A stretch of 64,000 nt of DNA. Source: Mycolicibacter nonchromogenicus (GTDB lineage Bacteria > Actinomycetota > Actinomycetes > Mycobacteriales > Mycobacteriaceae). A model generated the notes under the pieces. It was not told where the DNA came from. It saw nothing but the letters and a program-made list of their open reading frames with translations, and ran no database searches. How positions within the stretch are numbered: the stretch's first letter is position 1; the number at the start of each line of letters is the position of its first letter. The position numbers were made by a program, and so were the translations under genes. Shown piece after piece: positions 33,829-42,539 of this stretch. The stretch spans positions 149,532 through 213,531 of the forward strand of contig NZ_LQPI01000023.1 in assembly GCF_002101775.1 (NCBI RefSeq). The letters are read 5' to 3'.

Positions 33829-34613
33829 GTCCTACGTTCACCACCATCCTGCTCGACTTCGACCGCGGTGCACGCGTCGCCACCATCACCTTGAACCGGC
33901 CGGAGCGCCTGAACGCGTTCGACCGCACCATGTGCCAGGAGATGGCCGCGGCCTGGCGAATCGTCAAGCTCGACACCGAGGTCAACGCCGTGGTGCTGCG
34001 TGCTGCCGGTGACCGGGCATTCAGCGCCGGTCTGGATGTCAAGTCCTCTTACGGTCAGCCAGACAACGTCTGGAACCACGAAGATCCCGGCGAGTTGCTG
34101 AGCCCCAAGTGGCAGAAGATGTTCAAACCGGTGATCTGTGCCGTACAGGGCATGTGCACAGCAGGAGCGTTCTATTTCATCAATGAGGCCGACGTCGTGA
34201 TCTGCTCGGACGAGGCCACGTTCTTCGACTCCCACGTCTCCGCGGGGCTGGTCTGCGCGCTTGAGCCGATCGGGCTGATGCGCCGAGTCGGGTTGGGTGA
34301 CGCACTGCGTATCGCGCTGATGGGCAACGATGAGCGGGTCGGTGCCGACACCGCGTTGCGCATCGGGCTGGTGACGGAAATCGTTTCACGCGAACAGCTC
34401 TGGACGCGAGCACATGAGATCGCCGCCACGATTGCGGCCAAGGCGCCGTCGGCGACCCAGGGCACGGTCAAGGCGATCTGGGAGTCCTTGGACAAGCCCT
34501 ACCGGGCCGCCCTGGATCAGGGGCTGATCTATACCCGCCTGGGCAACCCGCTGGGTAAGGCCGAACTGGACGCGCAATCCCCGCGCCCCACCGAACCGCC
34601 GCATATCCGCTGA
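33825..34613 (+). CDS. Crotonase-fold protein, paralog of the preceding gene
   Basis: This 262-aa product is read from ATG 33825, whose ATGA overlaps the previous stop; in-frame ATGs at 33813 and 33819 are alternatives. It has AFSAGLDVKSSYG for the oxyanion hole and then GAFYFINEADVVICSDEATFFDSHVSAGLVCALEPIG. Neither hydratase glutamate is in its normal place, and the FFDSHVSAGL motif matches the preceding paralog. The two proteins may form a heteromer or act on successive intermediates. The TGATG junction with the following ligase indicates strict co-translation. Confidence 0.86.
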   Translation: MSPTFTTILLDFDRGARVATITLNRPERLNAFDRTMCQEMAAAWRIVKLDTEVNAVVLRAAGDRAFSAGLDVKSSYGQPDNVWNHEDPGELLSPKWQKMFKPVICAVQGMCTAGAFYFINEADVVICSDEATFFDSHVSAGLVCALEPIGLMRRVGLGDALRIALMGNDERVGADTALRIGLVTEIVSREQLWTRAHEIAATIAAKAPSATQGTVKAIWESLDKPYRAALDQGLIYTRLGNPLGKAELDAQSPRPTEPPHIR

Positions 34614-36076
34614 TGGCGCACCTGAGTCGGCGCATCGCCGACGTCCTCGATCTGACTCCGGAGGCACCGGCGTTGCAGTACGACGGCCAGTGGCATTCCT
34701 GGTCACAACTGGGCATCCTCGCCAAGCGCATCGCGGTACTGACACCGAGTGGTGGACGCGTCGGAATCCTGTTGCGCAATCGCCCACCGCACGTGGCCGC
34801 ATTGCTCGGGGTCTTGCGCGCCGGGGGCTGCGTGGTGGTGATCAATCCGTCCCGCGGCGATGACCGCACCCGCGCCGAGATCGCCGCGTTGGAGCTTCCG
34901 ATGATCATCGGGCAGGCCGAGGATGTGGCCGCCCTGGTCACCGACACTCCACATACCACGCTGGTGACGATCTCCGATCTCACCGAGGCTCCCCAGATCA
35001 CCGTGGCACGCGATCGCATCCCGGATCCCGGGCGCCCCGGCGTGGCGGTCTGGATGCTCACCAGCGGAACGACCGGTCCGCCCAAGCGCGTCGACCTGAG
35101 TTACGACATGCTGGCCCACAGCGTGATCGGCCCCGACCCCGCTGCCCCGGCGCCCACGCAATTGCGTCGCGGCATCGCGATAGTCAACTCACCGCTGGTG
35201 CATATCGGAGGGGTGTACCGGGTGTTGCAGTGCATCGCCGAGGCCCGATCCTTTGTGCTGCTGGAGCGATTTGAGCTGCAGCGTTGGGCCGAGGCGGTAC
35301 GAACCTGCCGGCCGCGTGCGGTCTCCTTGGTGCCGGCCGCATTGCGTACGGTGCTGCATTCGGACCTGACCCGGGAAGATCTGGCCGGCATTCGCGCGGT
35401 CACCTCCGGTACTGCCCCACTGTCCGCCGACGACGCCGACGCGTTCACCGCCAAGTTCGGCATCCCGGTGCTCACCTCCTACGCAGCAACCGAATTCGGC
35501 GGCGGTGTGGCCGGGTGGACCCTGGCCGACTACCAGCAGTTCTGGCAGGTCAAACGCGGCAGCGTCGGGCGTGCCAGCCTCGGCGCTCAGCTGCGCGTGG
35601 TCGACGACACCGGTGCCGAACTCGGCGCCGATCAGCCCGGTCTGCTCGAGGTCAAGCCCGGCCAGCTGGGGCCTGCCGCGGGTTGGATGCGCACTACCGA
35701 TCTGGCCCGTATCGATGCCGACGGGTTCCTGTGGATCCTGGGCCGCGCCGACCAGGCCATCATCCGTGGTGGATTCAAGGTGTTGCCAGACGATGTGCGG
35801 ACCGCACTGGAAGCCCACCCGGCGGTACAAGGCGCCGCCGTCGTGGGCCGCGCCGATGAGCGTCTCGGACAGACTCCGGTGGCGGCGGTCGAACTGCGCC
35901 CTGGTGCCGTCACCGACGCTGCGACGCTGACCGACTTTCTGCGCGGTCGACTGGCGGGATATGAAATTCCGACCGAGATCGCGATCGTCGACGTCATCCC
36001 GCGCACACCGTCGGGCAAAGCCGACCTGGGTGCGGTTCGGGACCTGATCACCTTGTCGAGGAGCCATGCACGCTGA
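34613..36076 (+). CDS. AMP-dependent acyl-CoA synthetase/ligase
   Basis: This 487-aa adenylate-forming enzyme is the first of three in a row. The P-loop reads WMLTSGTTGPPKRVDLS, followed by YAATEFGGGV (motif A5), TTDLARIDADGFLWILGR (hinge) and the catalytic lysine in RTPSGKADLG. It is somewhat short, with an abbreviated N-terminal domain. It activates a carboxylic acid as the CoA ester. Its ATG overlaps the crotonase stop (TGATG) and its 3' end overlaps the next ligase by 11 bases. The substrate is unknown. Confidence 0.88.
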   Translation: MAHLSRRIADVLDLTPEAPALQYDGQWHSWSQLGILAKRIAVLTPSGGRVGILLRNRPPHVAALLGVLRAGGCVVVINPSRGDDRTRAEIAALELPMIIGQAEDVAALVTDTPHTTLVTISDLTEAPQITVARDRIPDPGRPGVAVWMLTSGTTGPPKRVDLSYDMLAHSVIGPDPAAPAPTQLRRGIAIVNSPLVHIGGVYRVLQCIAEARSFVLLERFELQRWAEAVRTCRPRAVSLVPAALRTVLHSDLTREDLAGIRAVTSGTAPLSADDADAFTAKFGIPVLTSYAATEFGGGVAGWTLADYQQFWQVKRGSVGRASLGAQLRVVDDTGAELGADQPGLLEVKPGQLGPAAGWMRTTDLARIDADGFLWILGRADQAIIRGGFKVLPDDVRTALEAHPAVQGAAVVGRADERLGQTPVAAVELRPGAVTDAATLTDFLRGRLAGYEIPTEIAIVDVIPRTPSGKADLGAVRDLITLSRSHAR

Positions 36077-37586
36077 AACCCTGCCGCAGATCCTGCGCAC
36101 CCAGGCGTGGTCGCGCGGTACCCACCCCCTGCTGATCTGCGACAGCGAGCGGATCAGCTACGCCGAGGCCGAGCGGCGCTCGGCGCAGCTGGCCCTTGAG
36201 TTGATCGAGCTCGGGGTGTGCCGAGGCACTCATGTCGGATTGCTGCACCCCAACGGCGCGGCCTTCGTGGTGGGCATGCTCGCCGCGGCACGCATCGGCG
36301 CGGTGGTGGTTCCGTTCACCACCTTCGCAACGGTTCCGGAATTGCGTCATCAACTGGCACACAGCGACGTACGCATCCTTCTCGCCGCGGAAGGTTACCG
36401 CTCACACGACTACCGGCAGCGGCTGACCGAAGCGCTGGCCGACGTCGACCTGCACAGCACCGCTCCGCTGTTCAGCGTGCACGCACCGCAGCTGCGCCGG
36501 GTGGTGTTTGGCACCGCAACCCCAGGCCGCGGCACCGCCGGCCACGCCGAACTCACCGCACTGGAGGACGATGTCGAGAGCAGCGATCCGCTGTGCATCG
36601 TCTACTCCTCGGGCTCCACCGGTGCGCCCAAGGGCGTGATACACACTCATGCCGGGCTGCTCGGCCACCAACGCGACCTGAATGCGCTGCGCGGACTGAC
36701 AGCCGACGACATTCTGTTCAGCAACTCGCCGTTCTTCTGGATCGGCGGCCTGGCCTTCTCACTGCTGTCCAGCGTGCTGGCCGGATCGACGCTGCTGTGC
36801 TCCAACGCCACCGACCCGGCGGACACGCTCGATCTCTTGGAGGCCGAAAAGCCCACGGTGGCCAATGGGTTCATCAGCGGAATCGCTGCCCTGAGCCACC
36901 ACCCCAGCCTTGGCCGCCGCGACCTGTCCACCCTGCGCCGCGGCAACCTCTACCCGATCATGGCACCAGACGCACGCCCCGCCGACCCCGAGCTGCGACA
37001 CAGCATGCTCGGGATGACTGAGACCGGCGGACCCGTGCTGCTCAGTGCCGATACCACCGATCAACCCGAGCACCGCCGCGGCAGCTTCGGAAAGCCCGCG
37101 CCGGGGTTCGAGTGCCGTGTCGAGGACGGGGAGCTGTGGGTCCGCGGCCGCTACCTGATGCAGCGTTACCACAAGCGCAGCCGCGAGGAATGCTTCGACG
37201 CCGACGGCTGGTTCCACACCGGCGATATGGTCCGCACCGACGCCGATGGCTTCTATTACTTCCTGGGCAGGCGGGACAGGTTGATCAAAACCGCCGGGGT
37301 CAACGTCTCGCCCGCGGAAGTGGAACGCGCCATAGCCAAGGTCACCGGCGGATCGGTCGCCCATGTGATCGGTGTCCCCGATCCCGAGCGCGGGCAGGTG
37401 GTGGCCGCGGTGATTGAACGCGGCACTGACGATGTCGACCTCGACACGCTGCGCCGGCGTCTTTCCGGCCAACTGTCGAGCTACAAGATCCCACGCAGAA
37501 TGAAGACCGTCGGCCCCGAACAGATCCCCCTGCTGTCCAGCGGAAAGATCGATCTGCGCCGGCTGGCGGAGGTGTTCGATGCCTGA
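36066..37586 (+). CDS. AMP-dependent acyl-CoA synthetase/ligase
   Basis: The second of three consecutive ligases, 506 aa. Motifs: YSSGSTGAPKGVIHTH (P-loop), MLGMTETGGPVL, TGDMVRTDADGFYYFLGRRDR (hinge), and the lysine in LSSGKIDLRRL. The NVSPAEVERAI segment is typical of acyl-CoA ligases rather than NRPS domains. Its overall layout is closer to the third ligase than to the first. Translational overlaps of 11 and 8 bases with its neighbours suggest equal production of the three enzymes, perhaps for three different acids produced in one pathway. Confidence 0.88.
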   Translation: MHAETLPQILRTQAWSRGTHPLLICDSERISYAEAERRSAQLALELIELGVCRGTHVGLLHPNGAAFVVGMLAAARIGAVVVPFTTFATVPELRHQLAHSDVRILLAAEGYRSHDYRQRLTEALADVDLHSTAPLFSVHAPQLRRVVFGTATPGRGTAGHAELTALEDDVESSDPLCIVYSSGSTGAPKGVIHTHAGLLGHQRDLNALRGLTADDILFSNSPFFWIGGLAFSLLSSVLAGSTLLCSNATDPADTLDLLEAEKPTVANGFISGIAALSHHPSLGRRDLSTLRRGNLYPIMAPDARPADPELRHSMLGMTETGGPVLLSADTTDQPEHRRGSFGKPAPGFECRVEDGELWVRGRYLMQRYHKRSREECFDADGWFHTGDMVRTDADGFYYFLGRRDRLIKTAGVNVSPAEVERAIAKVTGGSVAHVIGVPDPERGQVVAAVIERGTDDVDLDTLRRRLSGQLSSYKIPRRMKTVGPEQIPLLSSGKIDLRRLAEVFDA

Positions 37587-39189
37587 ATCCCCGCCGGCAC
37601 GCACCGTCGACGCCGTGGTGCGGTCGCGGGCGGCCGCCGACCCGAGCACACCGATGGTGATCGACCCGATCGCGCGGCTGACCTACGGCGACCTCGATAC
37701 GTCGTCACGGGAGCTGGCGGCAGTCCTTGTGCAGGCCGGGGTCGGCAAGGGGACTCGGGTGGGACTGATCATGCCCAACGGCGTCGACTGGGTTCGCATC
37801 GCTGTGGCGGTCACCCGGATCGGGGCGGTGCTGGTGCCGCTGAGCACACTGTTGACCCCGCCGGAACTGCGGGATCAGCTGCGAATCGCGGCTGTGCAAT
37901 TTCTGATCAGCGTCGAGGAGTTCCGGGGCCGCCGCTACCTGGACGACTTACCCCCGGATTCGCTCCCGACGGAGGATCTTCCTGCGCTGCAGCAAATCTG
38001 GTCCACACAGAGTCTGGCATCAGCCACCGCCGGGCCGGGACCCCGCAAGATCGTCGACGCCTTGACTGCGACCGTGGTTCCCGCCGACCTGATGACGATC
38101 ATCTTCACGTCCGGCAGCAGCGGGCCGCCCAAGGGAGTTCTGCATTCGCACGGCAGCGCCCTGGGCGCGGTCGAATCCGGGCTGGCGGCCCGCTGCATCG
38201 GCCCGGACACCCGCTTGTATCTGCCGATGCCGTTTTTCTGGGTCGGTGGCTTCGGCGGCGGGGTGCTCTCGGCACTGTTGGCCGGGGCGACCCTGATCAC
38301 CGAGGAGATCCCGAAACCCGAGACCACTTTGAGCCTGTTGGAATCCCAGCGGGTCACCCTGTTTCGGGGATGGCCGGACCAGGCCGCGGCGCTCGCCCAG
38401 CACGCCACTGATGCCGACCTTTCGGCGTTGCGGCCCGGCAGCCTGGAGGCGTTGTTGCCGCCGACGTTGCGCGCCGAGCCCGGCTCGCGGGCCAACCTGT
38501 TCGGCATGACCGAGACGTTCGGCCCGTACTGCGGTTACTCCGCCGACACCGACCTGCCGTGTTCGGCGTGGGGCAGCTGCGGTAAGCCGTTGACCGGCAC
38601 GGAGGTTCGGATCGTCGACACCGACACCGGTGCTCCGCTACCCCCCGAAACGGTCGGGATGATTCAGCTGCGCGGACCACACACCCTGCGGGGGATCTGC
38701 GGTCGTAGCCGAGAAGAGGTCTTCACCGTCGATGGCTTCTACCCCACCGGCGACCTGGGCCGATTCGACCGCGACGGGTTCTTGTTCTTCCACGGTAGGT
38801 CCGACGACATGTTCAAGGTCAGCGGCGCCACGGTCTATCCGAGCGAAGTGGAGAAGGCGCTGCGGTCCATCCCCGGAGTGCGGGCCGCGTTCGTCACCAA
38901 TGTGCCCGACGCCGGGCGGGATCGGGTCGCAGCGGTCGTCGTGGGCAATGAGCTGGGCGTTGATGCGCTGCACGCACAGGCCCGAACCCTGTTGAGCCCG
39001 TTCAAAGTACCCGCGGTGTGGTTGATCGTCGACAGCACCGATGCGGTTCCGCACGGGCCGACCGGAAAGGTCGACAAACGGCGACTCCGGGACATGGTGC
39101 TCACCGCCGGCGGGGATAGGATTCGCCCCTCGGCATCGTCCAGCCAGTGGGATGCATGCCCGCCGGCGCAACCAGGAGGTCATTCATGA
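37579..39189 (+). CDS. AMP-dependent acyl-CoA synthetase/ligase
   Basis: The third consecutive ligase, 536 aa. Motifs: FTSGSSGPPKGVLHSH, FGMTETFGPYCGYS, TGDLGRFDRDGFLFFHGRSDD, GATVYPSEVEKAL, and the lysine in GPTGKVDKRRL. The AMP-binding core is similar to the second ligase (for example PMPFFWVGGFGGG against SPFFWIGGLAFS), which suggests tandem duplication followed by divergence. It overlaps the next gene by four bases (ATGA). About 25 residues after the last motif are unusually hydrophilic. Confidence 0.88.
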   Translation: MPESPPARTVDAVVRSRAAADPSTPMVIDPIARLTYGDLDTSSRELAAVLVQAGVGKGTRVGLIMPNGVDWVRIAVAVTRIGAVLVPLSTLLTPPELRDQLRIAAVQFLISVEEFRGRRYLDDLPPDSLPTEDLPALQQIWSTQSLASATAGPGPRKIVDALTATVVPADLMTIIFTSGSSGPPKGVLHSHGSALGAVESGLAARCIGPDTRLYLPMPFFWVGGFGGGVLSALLAGATLITEEIPKPETTLSLLESQRVTLFRGWPDQAAALAQHATDADLSALRPGSLEALLPPTLRAEPGSRANLFGMTETFGPYCGYSADTDLPCSAWGSCGKPLTGTEVRIVDTDTGAPLPPETVGMIQLRGPHTLRGICGRSREEVFTVDGFYPTGDLGRFDRDGFLFFHGRSDDMFKVSGATVYPSEVEKALRSIPGVRAAFVTNVPDAGRDRVAAVVVGNELGVDALHAQARTLLSPFKVPAVWLIVDSTDAVPHGPTGKVDKRRLRDMVLTAGGDRIRPSASSSQWDACPPAQPGGHS

Positions 39190-40007
39190 CAGGTCGGCTG
39201 TCAGGCAAGGTGGCATTTGTCACCGGCGCAGCGCGCGGACAGGGACGGGCCCACGCGGTGCGGATGGCCGGCGAGGGCGCCGACATCATCGCGGTCGACG
39301 TGGCCGGGAAACTGCCCGACTGCGTGCCCTATAACCCGGCAAGCCCCGAGGATCTGGCCGAAACCGTCCGACTGGTCGAGGCCACCGGACGGCGCATGGT
39401 GTCCGCGATCGTCGACACCCGCGACTACGACGGCCTGCGTGAGGCGGTCGCCGACGGGGTGGCCCGACTCGGGCGCCTCGACATCATCGTCGCCAATGCC
39501 GGCGTCGCCGCCCCGCAGGCCTGGGATGCCATCTCGCCGGAGAACTTTCGTGATGTCATGGACATCAACGTGACCGGCACCTGGAATACCGTGATGGCCG
39601 GCGCACCCCACATCATCGCCGGCAACCGCGGCGGTTCGATCATCTTGATCAGTTCGGCCGCCGGCATCAAGATGCAGCCGTTCATGGTCCACTACACGGC
39701 CAGCAAGCACGCCGTCACCGGGATGGCGCGCGCATTCGCAGCCGAACTGGGCAAACACGCAATTCGGGTGAACAGCGTGCACCCCGGCCCCGTCAACACC
39801 GACATGGGCACCGGCGGCATGATCAGCGCGCTCGGTGCGGCGATGGAGACCAATCCCCAACTGTCGCATATGCTCACCCCATTCCTACCGACGTGGCTGG
39901 CAGAGCCGGAGGACATCGCCGGGACCGTGTGCTGGCTGGCCAGTTCCGACTCGCATCTGGTCACCGCGACCGCGATTCCGGTGGATCAGGGCTGCACCCA
40001 ATACTGA
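39186..40007 (+). CDS. Mycofactocin-coupled SDR family oxidoreductase
   Basis: The 273-aa SDR starts at ATG 39186 (MTGRLSGKVAFVTGAARGQGRAHAVRM). The long insertion after the second strand (VDVAGKLPDCVPYNPASPEDLAETV) is the hallmark of SDRs that hold NAD tightly and pass electrons to the redox cofactor mycofactocin. Catalytic residues are present in LISSAAG and YTASK. It probably oxidises an alcohol intermediate. It is the last gene of the seven-gene operon. Another SDR of this type sits at 54139, after two P450 genes. Confidence 0.9.
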   Translation: MTGRLSGKVAFVTGAARGQGRAHAVRMAGEGADIIAVDVAGKLPDCVPYNPASPEDLAETVRLVEATGRRMVSAIVDTRDYDGLREAVADGVARLGRLDIIVANAGVAAPQAWDAISPENFRDVMDINVTGTWNTVMAGAPHIIAGNRGGSIILISSAAGIKMQPFMVHYTASKHAVTGMARAFAAELGKHAIRVNSVHPGPVNTDMGTGGMISALGAAMETNPQLSHMLTPFLPTWLAEPEDIAGTVCWLASSDSHLVTATAIPVDQGCTQY

Positions 40008-40122
40008 CGTGGTTTGCGGGGGTGGCCCCTCTTCTCCTGCGAACCATCCCTGGATCGAATTCGCAGGACTATGGTTGAGCGCCTGACACCGTGAGCAGAC
40101 GACAACAGGAATGAGGACGGCC

Positions 40123-40458
40123 ATGAACCTACTGCCGCGGCATCGTGCCACACCGGTATTCGCCCTTGCTGCGACGTCAGCAGCGCTGATCGGGCTGGCT
40201 TCACCCGCCATCAGCGGAGCCGAGCCTTTCGACGGTTGCGGCTACGGCATGTACTTCAACACCGAGACCAATCAGTGCGAACCCGGGGGCGTGGAACCGC
40301 ATCCGTTCATCGGTCCTGTCGGACCGGCCGGCGTCGGGCCGGGCGGACCCGTGGGTCCCGGTGGCATAGTCGGCCCCGTCGGAGTCGGCCCGGTCGGCCC
40401 CGGGCCTGTCGGCCCCGGACCGGTTGGGCCCGGGCCGGTTGGCCCCGGGCGACGCTGA
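40123..40458 (+). CDS. Small exported protein with Gly-Pro-Val repeats
   Basis: The 111-aa product starts at ATG 40123, which has GAGGA five bases upstream; ATG 40111 is an alternative. A signal peptide (residues 1 to about 32, ending SPAISGA) is followed by a short two-cysteine segment (CGYGMYFNTETNQCEPGG). The C-terminal half is built of GPV/GPG units (GPVGPGPVGPGPVGP). Such collagen-like tails occur in small mycobacterial wall or secreted proteins of unknown role. It is convergent with the membrane cluster; no functional link is seen. Confidence 0.75.
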   Translation: MNLLPRHRATPVFALAATSAALIGLASPAISGAEPFDGCGYGMYFNTETNQCEPGGVEPHPFIGPVGPAGVGPGGPVGPGGIVGPVGVGPVGPGPVGPGPVGPGPVGPGRR

Positions 40459-40480
40459 GGGACTGCGTGCCGTCGGTGGG

Positions 40481-40864
40481 TTAGCCCTGGTGCGCCAGGC
40501 GCTCGTTGTGGATGCGCACCAGCTCGCGGAATCCGAGCCGGTGATATCTGGGGACCGGCTGAATGCCCCAGTCGTCTTGTGCGCTGGCCTTTCCGGCGGC
40601 TCCCTCTGGGGGACCCAGCGGCGGGTAGGGGTACTTGCATTCCATGGTGTCGTCGGAGAAGCGGGTCTTCAGTAGTTCACTGCAGATCTGGGTAAGGCTC
40701 AGTGTGGGGTAGCCGTAGTACACCGCCATGAACGGCAGCGTGAACGCACCCTCGAGGACGAGTGCGACCAGGCACACCAAGGTGGCGCGCTTGATCCACT
40801 TGTGCATCCGCGCGTAGTACGGGGTCGTGCCCGGTGGCAGCGCTTCAGCTTCTGGTGTTTGCAT
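40481..40864 (-). CDS. Single-span membrane protein of the NorQ/NorD-associated cluster
   Basis: The 127-aa product starts at ATG 40864 with AAGGAG six bases upstream. It has about 25 cytosolic residues, one hydrophobic segment (residues about 27-48, [24 protein letters not shown]), then an 80-residue external or internal tail with two cysteines ([18 protein letters not shown]) and a C-terminal [14 protein letters not shown] recognise no family. It is the last gene of the minus-strand cluster, 14 bases after the second five-span protein, so it is probably a subunit or assembly factor of the same complex. Confidence 0.78.
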   Translation of the reverse strand: MQTPEAEALPPGTTPYYARMHKWIKRATLVCLVALVLEGAFTLPFMAVYYGYPTLSLTQICSELLKTRFSDDTMECKYPYPPLGPPEGAAGKASAQDDWGIQPVPRYHRLGFRELVRIHNERLAHQG

Positions 40865-40878
40865 CGTGGTCTCCTTGT

Positions 40879-41032
40879 TCAGTCGGAGAAGATTTCCCGG
40901 TTGACGGTGTGCAGGTAGGGGATCGCCAAAAACGGTGTGATGTAAAAGATGTCGTAGAGCCACCAGCCGATCACCGGGAACACCACGCCGGCATAGCGCA
41001 CATCGGCGTACATGGTCATGTTGAACACGTAG
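40879..41032 (-). repeat. 154-bp near-identical repeat, copy 1 (3' end of membrane gene B)
   Basis: These 154 bases match 44185-44338 with only four differences, all silent in the encoded C-termini. Immediately upstream, identity falls to roughly 80 percent by eye. The sharp drop is the mark of a short gene-conversion tract between the two paralogs rather than a whole recent duplication. Confidence 0.85.
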
Positions 41033-41580
41033 AGAATCCAGATGAGCACGCCCATCCAGCAGGTGACGACCATCCATTGGTGGCCCCAGCGTTTCATCTG
41101 CAGAAAACCGATCGCGGCGGCACAGCGCATCGCGAACACCGTCAGAATCATGCCGAAGACCATCGACTTCTCACCAGGTGCGGCTGCCCCGCCGACCCAG
41201 AGTTCGTTGTAATGCCAGAAATATCCGGCGTCGAACATCGCCCCCCAGCCGACCATCAGCACCCGGTTGATCAGGGTGTGGTTGGCCACGAGGTCCAGCG
41301 CCCAGCCGAGGCTGTTGAGGGCACCGTCGATCAACACCAGGTATCCGATCAGGGTGACGATCATCGGCCGCACGGCCAAGCCGGCTTGTAACGATTGCCG
41401 CTGCAGCCAGACGCCGCGCAAGAAGATCGGCAAGCCGATGATGCCCGGCGCCCACATCCCCATCAGCGCCGCACCGGCGATCATCCACCGGTCCGCCCGG
41501 CGTTGGGCGGCACGCGATTGCGTCTCGTGCTCCTCGATCCCGGCGAAGTCCTTCGTCGAGTCCGGTACCGCCGCCGTCAC
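40879..41580 (-). CDS. Polytopic membrane protein B, paralog of 44185-44880
   Basis: The 233-aa protein has about five hydrophobic spans and no match to a family I know. It starts with GTG 41580, whose GTGA overlaps the stop of the 42-aa gene. Five histidines (18, 101, 123, 167, 224) are shared with paralog A, in the motifs [20 protein letters not shown] and [10 protein letters not shown], together with Glu126. These could bind metal within or near the membrane. The association with NorQ- and NorD-like maturation proteins supports a metalloenzyme, perhaps an oxygenase or reductase; this is inference. No CxxCH heme motif is present. Confidence 0.85.
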   Translation of the reverse strand: MTAAVPDSTKDFAGIEEHETQSRAAQRRADRWMIAGAALMGMWAPGIIGLPIFLRGVWLQRQSLQAGLAVRPMIVTLIGYLVLIDGALNSLGWALDLVANHTLINRVLMVGWGAMFDAGYFWHYNELWVGGAAAPGEKSMVFGMILTVFAMRCAAAIGFLQMKRWGHQWMVVTCWMGVLIWILYVFNMTMYADVRYAGVVFPVIGWWLYDIFYITPFLAIPYLHTVNREIFSD

Positions 41581-41705
41581 AGCTGCCACCAGCCCCGGAC
41601 GAACGACATGTACAGCTGGATGCCGAACATGATCGCCAGGTAGCCGTAGATGAAGATCTGGAAGACGATCAATGCCCTCTTGCGGTTTCGTTCTTGCTGG
41701 TCCAC
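41577..41705 (-). CDS. 42-aa single-span membrane protein (small subunit B)
   Basis: The frame runs from GTG 41705 (AAGGAAG upstream) to TGA and encodes VDQQERNRKRALIVFQIFIY followed by [22 protein letters not shown]. It has a basic N-terminus, one hydrophobic helix and an aromatic end. It is too short for routine gene calling. Its stop overlaps the start of membrane protein B (GTGA). A similarly placed 34-aa protein lies next to membrane protein A, so each large subunit appears to have its own small partner, as in respiratory or oxygenase membrane complexes. Confidence 0.72.
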   Translation of the reverse strand: MDQQERNRKRALIVFQIFIYGYLAIMFGIQLYMSFVRGWWQL

Positions 41706-41722
41706 GGTCGCGACTTCCTTTC

Positions 41723-42517
41723 CTAGGGGCACTCGGTCTGGTCGGTGAGCACGCTGGCGGCGACTTCGCGCAAGCCGTCATGAATTCCGCCATCGGTGGT
41801 CAGCGGCGCCAGGATGCACGCTTCGGCGGCCTCGCGCTCACCGGCGCCGGCGGCGACCAGTTGTGCGGCGTTGACCAAGGTGCGCGTCGAGGGGGGTTCG
41901 AAGTGCAACGCCTGGTCTGCGGTGCGCAGCGCGGTGGCGCATTGCACCAGCCGCGCGGCGATCTGCGGCGCGACACCGGTCTCGGCGACGATCACCTGCG
42001 CCTCACGCTCCGGTGGCAGGTAGTCCATGGGCAGTGTGGCGAACCGCTGCCGGAAGGACGGCTTGAGCTCCTTGAGCGAGCTGCGGTAGGCGGGATTGTA
42101 GGAGCACACCAGCATGAAGGTCCCTGGGGCCGTGATGGTTTCACCGGCGCGATCAAGGTACAGGGTGCGACGGTGATCGGTCAGCGAGTGCAGCACGGCC
42201 AACGAATCATGCCGTGCCTCGACGACTTCGTCGAGGTAGCAGATCGCCCCGGACTTCACCGCCTGTGTCAGCGGCCCATCGGTCCACACCACGTCACCAC
42301 CGGCCACCAAAAAGCGCCCCACCAGGTCCGAGCTGGTCAGGTCGTCGTGGCAACTGATGGTGATCACCGGGCGGCCCAGCAGCGAGCCCATGTGTTCGAC
42401 GAGCCGTGTCTTGCCGCAGCCGGTCGGACCGGTGAGCATCACCGGGATGCGGCGCAGATAGGCCTTCTCGAACAACTGCACTTCGTTGCCATTGGCGAAG
42501 TAGACATCGCTGCTCAT
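41723..42517 (-). CDS. AAA+ ATPase, NorQ/CbbQ (MoxR) type
   Basis: The 264-aa ATPase has Walker A GPTGCGKT (30-37), Walker B ICYLDEV (92-98), a sensor Asn in CSYNPAY, and the arginine-rich LKPSFRQRF. NorQ/CbbQ proteins form hexameric rings and, with a VWA-domain partner (NorD/CbbO), remodel a target enzyme, such as for iron insertion into nitric oxide reductase or reactivation of Rubisco. The NorD-like gene is directly upstream (22 bases). No nor or cbb genes are present, so the client is probably the neighbouring membrane proteins. Confidence 0.9.
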   Translation of the reverse strand: MSSDVYFANGNEVQLFEKAYLRRIPVMLTGPTGCGKTRLVEHMGSLLGRPVITISCHDDLTSSDLVGRFLVAGGDVVWTDGPLTQAVKSGAICYLDEVVEARHDSLAVLHSLTDHRRTLYLDRAGETITAPGTFMLVCSYNPAYRSSLKELKPSFRQRFATLPMDYLPPEREAQVIVAETGVAPQIAARLVQCATALRTADQALHFEPPSTRTLVNAAQLVAAGAGEREAAEACILAPLTTDGGIHDGLREVAASVLTDQTECP

Positions 42518-42539
42518 CGGGCTCCTCGCACGTCGTCAG

